A stretch of 64,000 nucleotides of DNA. It comes from Chloroflexota bacterium (GTDB taxonomy: Bacteria > Chloroflexota > Limnocylindria > Limnocylindrales > CSP1-4). A program made the position numbers and the translations under genes. The notes under the pieces are model-generated. The model made no database searches. It was not told the origin of the DNA and saw only the letters and a program-made list of their open reading frames with translations. The stretch covers positions 124,001 to 188,000 of the forward strand of contig JACPOS010000017.1 in NCBI GenBank assembly GCA_016191395.1, written 5' to 3'. Shown piece by piece: positions 59,680-64,000 of the stretch (its first letter is position 1; the number at the start of each line of letters is the position of its first letter).

Positions 59680-60612
59680 TCAGCCGAGGAGCGCGCGGAC
59701 CTCCGGCAGGCGGTCGATGGTCTCGTGATCGAAGGGTGCCGGCATGCGCACGATGACCGTCGAGAAGCCGAGGTCGAGATACGGCTGGAGGGTCGCGGCG
59801 ATCGTCGCCGGCGAACCGAGCAGCAACGGAACGCCACCACCACCGTCGGTGATGCCGTTGAAGTCGAGCTGTCTGGCGCGTGCGGCCTCGGCGGCCTTGA
59901 CGGTGTCGCGGATGATGGTGGGGAAGCTGACAGTCAGCTCGATCGTGGACATGTCCCGACCGGCGTCCGCGCAGTGCGCGGCGAGGATGTCGAGATAGCC
60001 CTTCAGCGTGTCGATGTCGCCGCTGGTGTTCCACGCATCCGCGTGGCGCGCGACCGTTCGCAGGGTCTTCTTCGGCCCGCTGCCGCCGACCAGGATCGGG
60101 AGATGGGCCTGCACGGGGCGCGGCTCGCACAGCGCGTCCTTCAGCGTGTAGAAGCGGCCCTCGTGGCTCACGAGCTCCCCGTCGAAGAGGCGGCGCATCA
60201 GCGGCACCGCCTCCTCCAGCTTGTCAAGGCGCTCGCCGACGCTCGCGCCGAAGTCGATGCCGAAGGCCTCGTGCTCGCGCTCGAACCAGGCGCCGCCGAT
60301 GCCGAGGATGGCCCGCCCGTCCGAGACGTGGTCCAGCGTGACCGCGAGCTTCGTCGTCACGCCCGGATTGCGGAACGTGTTCGCACCGACCATGAGGCCC
60401 ACTCGGACGCGCTTCGTGATCGCGGCAACGGCGGTCAGGAGCTCCCAGCCCTCGAAGATGGGCTGCTGCCAGGGGCCCTGGATGGCGAGCAGGTGGTCCC
60501 ACGTCCAGATCGAATCCCAGCCGGCGGCCTCGGCGGCGAGGGCCGAGTCGCGGTACTCCGGCCACGTCGTGGACTGGGGCCACAGCTGCAGCCCGAACTG
60601 GACGCGTGCCAT
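59680..60612 (-). CDS. LLM-class F420-dependent-like oxidoreductase
   Basis: 310 residues, TIGR03560-like. The motifs are QFGLQLWPQSTTWPEYRDSALAAEAAGWDSIWTWDHLLAI, VGLMVGANTFRNPGVTTKLAVTLDHVSDGRAILGIGGAW and LPILVGGSGPKKTLRTVARHADAWN. It is a paralogue of the protein at 52274, and the WDH tripeptide near the start is typical of F420-binding barrels. ATG 60612 is chosen; the track's longer start lies inside the next gene. It follows the PPOX gene by 8 bases, forming a small F420-use operon. Confidence 0.9.
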   Translation of the reverse strand: MARVQFGLQLWPQSTTWPEYRDSALAAEAAGWDSIWTWDHLLAIQGPWQQPIFEGWELLTAVAAITKRVRVGLMVGANTFRNPGVTTKLAVTLDHVSDGRAILGIGGAWFEREHEAFGIDFGASVGERLDKLEEAVPLMRRLFDGELVSHEGRFYTLKDALCEPRPVQAHLPILVGGSGPKKTLRTVARHADAWNTSGDIDTLKGYLDILAAHCADAGRDMSTIELTVSFPTIIRDTVKAAEAARARQLDFNGITDGGGGVPLLLGSPATIAATLQPYLDLGFSTVIVRMPAPFDHETIDRLPEVRALLG

Positions 60613-60619
60613 GGGACGC

Positions 60620-61048
60620 CTACTCCTCGAGGTGGTCGTGGACGGCGGTGATGCGCAGCCGGAACGAGATCCGCTCCTGGGTCCGGAAGCTGGCGACGCT
60701 CTCGTCATCGTCCTCGTCGTAGCGGACGGCGAGGGACACGATGTCCTCGCGGGCGGTGGCGACGTCGTCGATCACCTGCTCCACGACGACCTGCAGCCCC
60801 ACCCAGCGCATCGCGTCCTCGGGGTCCGTGACGGCAAGGGACGCCCGACCAGCCGCGCGCAGCTCCGCCGGCCAGCGCCGCGGACTCCGGCTGTTGACCA
60901 GGATCCGGTCGTCCGGCTCCAGCCGGAACCAGATCACCGCCTGGTGCGGCGTCCCGTCGGCACCGGCGGTCGCGAGCGTCGGGTAGAGCGGCTTCTCGAG
61001 GAACTCGCGGACACGCTCGGACAGGGGTGCCGGAGGTGGGAGGTCCAT
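60620..61048 (-). CDS. PPOX/FDOR-class F420-dependent-like oxidoreductase
   Basis: 142 residues with a split beta-barrel: VREFLEKPLYPTLATAGADGTPHQAVIWFRLEPDDRILVNSRSPRRWPAELRAAGRASLAVTDPEDAMRWVGLQ. The TLATAGADGTPH and WPAELR patterns match flavin/deazaflavin oxidoreductases of the FDOR-B type (Rv1155-like), which reduce small molecules with F420H2. ATG 61048 is used. It is upstream of and probably co-transcribed with the LLM gene at 59680. No N-terminal export signal is present. Confidence 0.88.
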   Translation of the reverse strand: MDLPPPAPLSERVREFLEKPLYPTLATAGADGTPHQAVIWFRLEPDDRILVNSRSPRRWPAELRAAGRASLAVTDPEDAMRWVGLQVVVEQVIDDVATAREDIVSLAVRYDEDDDESVASFRTQERISFRLRITAVHDHLEE

Positions 61049-61300
61049 CGCCCGGATGGTACGGCGGGGAGCCGGCCACTGCGGAGATCGTGCTCGGTGC
61101 GTCGAGGTGCAAGCGTGCACCAGAGTTTCGGTAGCACCGGCGAACCCGCCGAGACCCGGCTTCGCATGGCCCTCGACGGCTGGATCGAACCGCAGACGCA
61201 CGGTGCGATGTCTGCAATGGCCACGTGACGGTCGTGCCGGGTCGACGCACGCCCGCCGCCCGCCCTAGCGTGCCTTCGATGCACGATCGTCCGTTGGCTC

Positions 61301-61969
61301 CTACGCCAGGCGCTCGCCGGCCTCGATGGGGATGTCCAGGCGGTTCTCCGGTGGCGCGAGCGGACAAGACCATCGCGGGTCGAACGCGCACGACGGGTGG
61401 AACGCGAAGTTGAAGTCGAGGATGAGCGAGTCTGGTGCCGTTCCGGCGCCGAGATCCGCGCTCTTCGCGGTGTCCAGCAGGTACCGGCCTGCGCCGTACG
61501 TCTCGCGGCCGTTCGTCGCGTCGCGGAACGGGAGGAACAGGCCGCCCGCGTAGCCCGCCATCCAGTAGAGCCCCAGCCTCCGCGCGCCTTCGGGGAACGG
61601 CACCGCCACCCGCCCGATCCGTGTGAACGCCTCCTCGCCGCCGGTGCTGATCGGGAGGGCGAGGCTGAAGCCCCCGAATCCGGGAGCCACGGTCTCCACG
61701 GGGTCGGACTCCACGGCCACCTCGAATCGCAGCCGCGGATCGTATGGCCAGTGCCGCGCTCGGAAGGACGCGCGATCCGCGACCGGGACCGGCGACTGCG
61801 AATGACCGCGGAGGAGCTCCTCGCGCGCCTCGCGCCAAAGCTGCCACGCGGCGGACGGGTCGCGAGCGGCCTGGGCGCGGACGGTCGCGTACAGGTCGGA
61901 GACGCGCCGGCGCCACTCGGCCAGCGCAAGCCGCTCGGCCGCCGTCGGCTCGCCGCCGGTCTTGTTCAA
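61301..61969 (-). CDS. DUF1684 domain protein
   Basis: The DUF1684 (PF07920) signature is unmistakable at the C-terminus: YGAGRYLLDTAKSADLG, SLILDFNFAFHPSCAFDPRWSCPLAPPENRLDIPIEAGERL. An N-terminal helical part (AERLALAEWRRRVSDLYATVRAQAARD) and WREAREELLRGHSQSPVP also fit. The start is uncertain: TTG 61969 gives 222 residues and begins after the upstream gene; the longer frame overlaps that gene. The function of the family is unknown. Confidence 0.83.
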   Translation of the reverse strand: MNKTGGEPTAAERLALAEWRRRVSDLYATVRAQAARDPSAAWQLWREAREELLRGHSQSPVPVADRASFRARHWPYDPRLRFEVAVESDPVETVAPGFGGFSLALPISTGGEEAFTRIGRVAVPFPEGARRLGLYWMAGYAGGLFLPFRDATNGRETYGAGRYLLDTAKSADLGAGTAPDSLILDFNFAFHPSCAFDPRWSCPLAPPENRLDIPIEAGERLA

Positions 61970-61982
61970 GGGTGGCCGGCGG

Positions 61983-62354
61983 TCAGGCGCGGCGGCGGCC
62001 CATCCCGCGTACGACGATGAAGACGCCGAGCAGGATGAGCCCGGGCGGCCAGACGTCGTCCCACGGCACATTCGGCATGTCCACCTTCAACGTCACGTCG
62101 GCGAGGAACCACAGCCCGGCCGCAAGGACGATGAGGCCCCACAACCGGACGGCCGTCTCCCCGGCACGCTGGATCGTGGGGTCGTTGGCCAGTCGCTGGC
62201 CGGCCGCCTCGGCCTCCCGCCCCAGCCGCTCGCCGGCGGCGCCCATCTCGCGCCCGAAGCCCTCGACGCGCTGCTCGAACGTTGGCTTCGGCGTTATGGT
62301 GTCGGCACGACCCGCGCCTGGAGCTGCGTTTGGATCCGGCGTTGCTTCCGTCAT
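61983..62354 (-). CDS. Small unknown membrane protein
   Basis: 123 residues: a charged N-terminal region with amphipathic helix (RVEGFGREMGAAGERLGREAEAAGQRLANDP) followed by two membrane helices (VRLWGLIVLAAGLWFLADVTLKV and GLILLGVFIVVRGM), and a short basic tail. This is a common architecture for envelope stress or scaffold proteins, but I cannot name it. It is just upstream of the DUF1684 gene and divergent from mtnP. Confidence 0.7.
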   Translation of the reverse strand: MTEATPDPNAAPGAGRADTITPKPTFEQRVEGFGREMGAAGERLGREAEAAGQRLANDPTIQRAGETAVRLWGLIVLAAGLWFLADVTLKVDMPNVPWDDVWPPGLILLGVFIVVRGMGRRRA

Positions 62355-62449
62355 CGCGGTCTCCTCCAGCCGATCGGAACGCAGCGATCATCGTATTCCG
62401 ATCCGCGACTAGAATCCGCGGGCACATCGGCTCGCGGGAGGTAGGCGCA

Positions 62450-63298
62450 TTGGCACACCAGGCCGAGATCGGGGTCTTCGGCGGCTCCGGTTTCTACTCG
62501 CTGCTGGAGGACGTCCGCGAGGTCAAGGTGGACACGCCGTACGGCGCGCCATCCGACTCCTTCTTCCTCGCCACCGTCGCGGGTCGTTCCGTGGCGTTCC
62601 TCCCGCGCCATGGGCGCAGGCACACGATCCCGCCGCACAAGATCAACTACCGGGCCAATGTCTGGGCGATGCGCTCGCTCGGCGTGAAGGCCGTGATCTC
62701 GCCCTGCGCCGCGGGGTCGCTTCAGCTCCACGTCAAGCCGGGTGACTTCGTGGTCTCCGACCAGTTCGTCGATCGAACGCGGAACCGGGTCGACACGTTC
62801 TACGACGGCCCGATCGTGACCCACCTGTCGTCCGCGGACGTCTACGACCCGGTGCTGCGCGCGCTGGCGGTCCAGACGATCAAGGATCACGGCATCGAGG
62901 TCCATGACGGCGGGACGGTGGTCGTCATCTCCGGCCCGCGGTTCTCGACCAAGGCGGAGTCGAAATGGTTCAGCGACGCCGGCTGGGAGGTCATCAACAT
63001 GACCCAGTACCCGGAGGCATGGCTGTGCCGCGAGCTCGGGATCGCGGTCGTGAACATCGCGCTCATCACGGACTACGACGCGGGCGTCCACGAGGGCACC
63101 GAGGCGGTGGACGCGATGAGCGTCCTCGAGGTCTTCGCCCAGAACGCGGACCGCATCCAGAAGGTGGTGCTGGATCTCATCGGCCGCTTCCCGGCGGATC
63201 TCGACGCCCTGGGCGCGGCCGCCGCGCTCGGTCCGACGCGCGGCGACGGGCACACGATCTCGCCCGAGGACATCCGGCTGTTCGAAACGGGGCTGTGA
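62450..63298 (+). CDS. mtnP: S-methyl-5'-thioadenosine phosphorylase
   Basis: Converts methylthioadenosine and phosphate to adenine and methylthioribose-1-phosphate. 282 residues with EIGVFGGSGFYSLLEDV, RHGRRHTIPPHKINYRANVWAM (phosphate and ribose site), VVVISGPRFSTKAES, NMTQYPEAWLCRELGIAVVNIALITDYDAGV (the purine Asp pocket). TTG 62450 is taken because GGGAGG lies 8 bases upstream and the domain begins at residue 7; this is a less common start. It overlaps the next gene by four bases (GTGA). Confidence 0.95.
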   Translation: MAHQAEIGVFGGSGFYSLLEDVREVKVDTPYGAPSDSFFLATVAGRSVAFLPRHGRRHTIPPHKINYRANVWAMRSLGVKAVISPCAAGSLQLHVKPGDFVVSDQFVDRTRNRVDTFYDGPIVTHLSSADVYDPVLRALAVQTIKDHGIEVHDGGTVVVISGPRFSTKAESKWFSDAGWEVINMTQYPEAWLCRELGIAVVNIALITDYDAGVHEGTEAVDAMSVLEVFAQNADRIQKVVLDLIGRFPADLDALGAAAALGPTRGDGHTISPEDIRLFETGL

Positions 63299-64000
63299 CG
63301 CTTCCGATCGGTGTCTCGCTCGGGACGATCGGCGCGACGGCGTCGTGGTGGCTCGAGAGTGCACGGCGGCTCGAGGCGGCCGGCTATCGGACGGTCTGGG
63401 CGTGGGACCACTTCGTGGGCGGCAAGGACAGGTCCGTGCCGGTGCTGGAGCAGTGGACGATCCTCGCGGCGGCGGCCGGTGCGACCTCCCGGATTGGCAT
63501 CGGGACGTTCGTCACGAACGTCATGAACCGCCACCCCGCCGTGGTCGCGCGCATGGCGGCGACGCTCCAGGCAGCGAGCGGTGGGCGACTGACGGTTGGC
63601 ATCGGGATCGGCGGGAACGAGGCGGAGCACCGGGCGTACGGCATCGGGTTCCCCGAGGTCCCCGAGCGCGCGGATCGCCTCGAGGAGGCGGTGCAGGTGA
63701 TCACGGCGCTCTGGACCGGCGGGCCGGTCACGCGGCCAAGTCCCTTCTACCCGCTCGCGGATGCCCACGCGGTCCCCGTGCCGGAGCCGGCTCCGCGGCT
63801 GTTGATCGGCGCGGCGTCGCCTCGGGGCCTGCGAATCGCCGCTGCGCACGCCGACGGCTGGGCCGCCGAGGTCGGGGATTTCGAGCGCCTCATGCCGGTC
63901 TACCTGGAGGCCCTGGCGGCTGCGGGCAGGTCGCGCTCGGATGCGTGGATCGCCGTCGGATTCGGGTCCGGGAAGAGCGGTCAGGACGTGCTGACCGACA
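63295..64000 (+). CDS. LLM-class F420-dependent-like oxidoreductase, 5' part
   Basis: Runs off the right edge, so it is not in the ORF track. From GTG 63295 (overlapping the mtnP stop) it reads LPIGVSLGTIGATASWW, then LEAAGYRTVWAWDHFVGGKD, IGIGTFVTNVMNRHPAVVARMAATLQAASGGRLTVGIGIGG and RLLIGAASPRGLRIAAAHADGWAAE. The WAWDHF motif and barrel layout mark an F420-type LLM protein. About 235 residues are visible; the C-terminus is missing. Coupled to mtnP, so it may act in nucleoside or sulphur metabolism, by inference only. Confidence 0.87.
   Translation, partial: MTLPIGVSLGTIGATASWWLESARRLEAAGYRTVWAWDHFVGGKDRSVPVLEQWTILAAAAGATSRIGIGTFVTNVMNRHPAVVARMAATLQAASGGRLTVGIGIGGNEAEHRAYGIGFPEVPERADRLEEAVQVITALWTGGPVTRPSPFYPLADAHAVPVPEPAPRLLIGAASPRGLRIAAAHADGWAAEVGDFERLMPVYLEALAAAGRSRSDAWIAVGFGSGKSGQDVLTD

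Overview
The window is about 64 kb of very GC-rich bacterial chromosome, densely packed with short operons that are often joined by ATGA, GTGA or TGATG stop/start overlaps and that frequently use GTG or TTG starts. I see no rRNA, tRNA, CRISPR array, transposase, phage gene or plasmid gene, so this reads as ordinary vertically inherited chromosome. A three-gene coenzyme F420 locus (cofD, cofC, cofE without the FbiB nitroreductase domain), several F420/LLM-type oxidoreductases, a GTTCAC-like Pho box and single-membrane-style lipoproteins fit an actinobacterium-like or, more likely, a Chloroflexota lineage (Limnocylindria/Ellin6529-like). That placement is inference, because no marker phylogeny could be run.

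Layout. 0-6.4 kb: end of an asparaginase gene, a J-domain membrane protein, a DtxR/MntR-type metal regulator, gltX, small enzymes, and an OmpR-type response regulator. 6.4-9.7 kb: a small unknown gene behind three Pho-box repeats, a Pit phosphate transporter and proS. 9.9-18.1 kb: an accessory stretch with two unknown secreted proteins, an M55 D-aminopeptidase, an unknown membrane protein, a broken DUF998 remnant, a HIT protein and an ABC-2 exporter. 18.3-28.3 kb: a phosphate and arsenic block made of DUF47 (PhoU-like), a PhoR-like kinase, an EEP phosphatase/nuclease and a GDPD, then arsM, a small Cys-ended protein and arsR, then arsC-phoU-pstB-pstA-pstC-pstS read leftward from a four-repeat Pho box.

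28.3-44.6 kb: YbjQ and DUF971 proteins, a NatAB-like ABC exporter, a structured convergent intergenic region, a degenerate ATP-dependent DNA ligase-like protein opposite deoC, a lipoprotein ending in a Hint domain, an S9 peptidase, an LLM oxidoreductase, an aldehyde dehydrogenase followed by a shortened aldehyde dehydrogenase paralogue, a GbsR/MarR-regulated ABC exporter, and a DMT permease. 44.9-54.3 kb: a second DMT permease, a frameshifted LuxR remnant, adenosine deaminase, an FTR1 iron permease behind a duplicated palindrome, OsmC, an ABC exporter, thioredoxin reductase behind a CsoR-like palindrome, an LLM oxidoreductase and a GT87-like protein. 54.3-64 kb: cofE-cofC-cofD, a very large secreted beta-propeller protein, two further LLM proteins, a PPOX/F420 protein, DUF1684, and mtnP.

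Themes. Phosphate supply links three separated loci: response regulator plus Pit; DUF47 plus kinase plus organophosphate hydrolases; and Pst-PhoU. Arsenate reductase is the last gene of the Pst operon, so arsenate reduction would be induced together with the importer that lets arsenate in, while methylation (ArsM) sits beside its own repressor. F420 synthesis is followed or surrounded by candidate F420 users. Nucleoside salvage is represented by deoC with aldehyde dehydrogenases, adenosine deaminase and mtnP. The features most worth a second look are the ligase-like pseudoenzyme, the Pho-box-preceded unknown gene, the arsC/Pst coupling, the Hint lipoprotein and the shortened aldehyde dehydrogenase pair.
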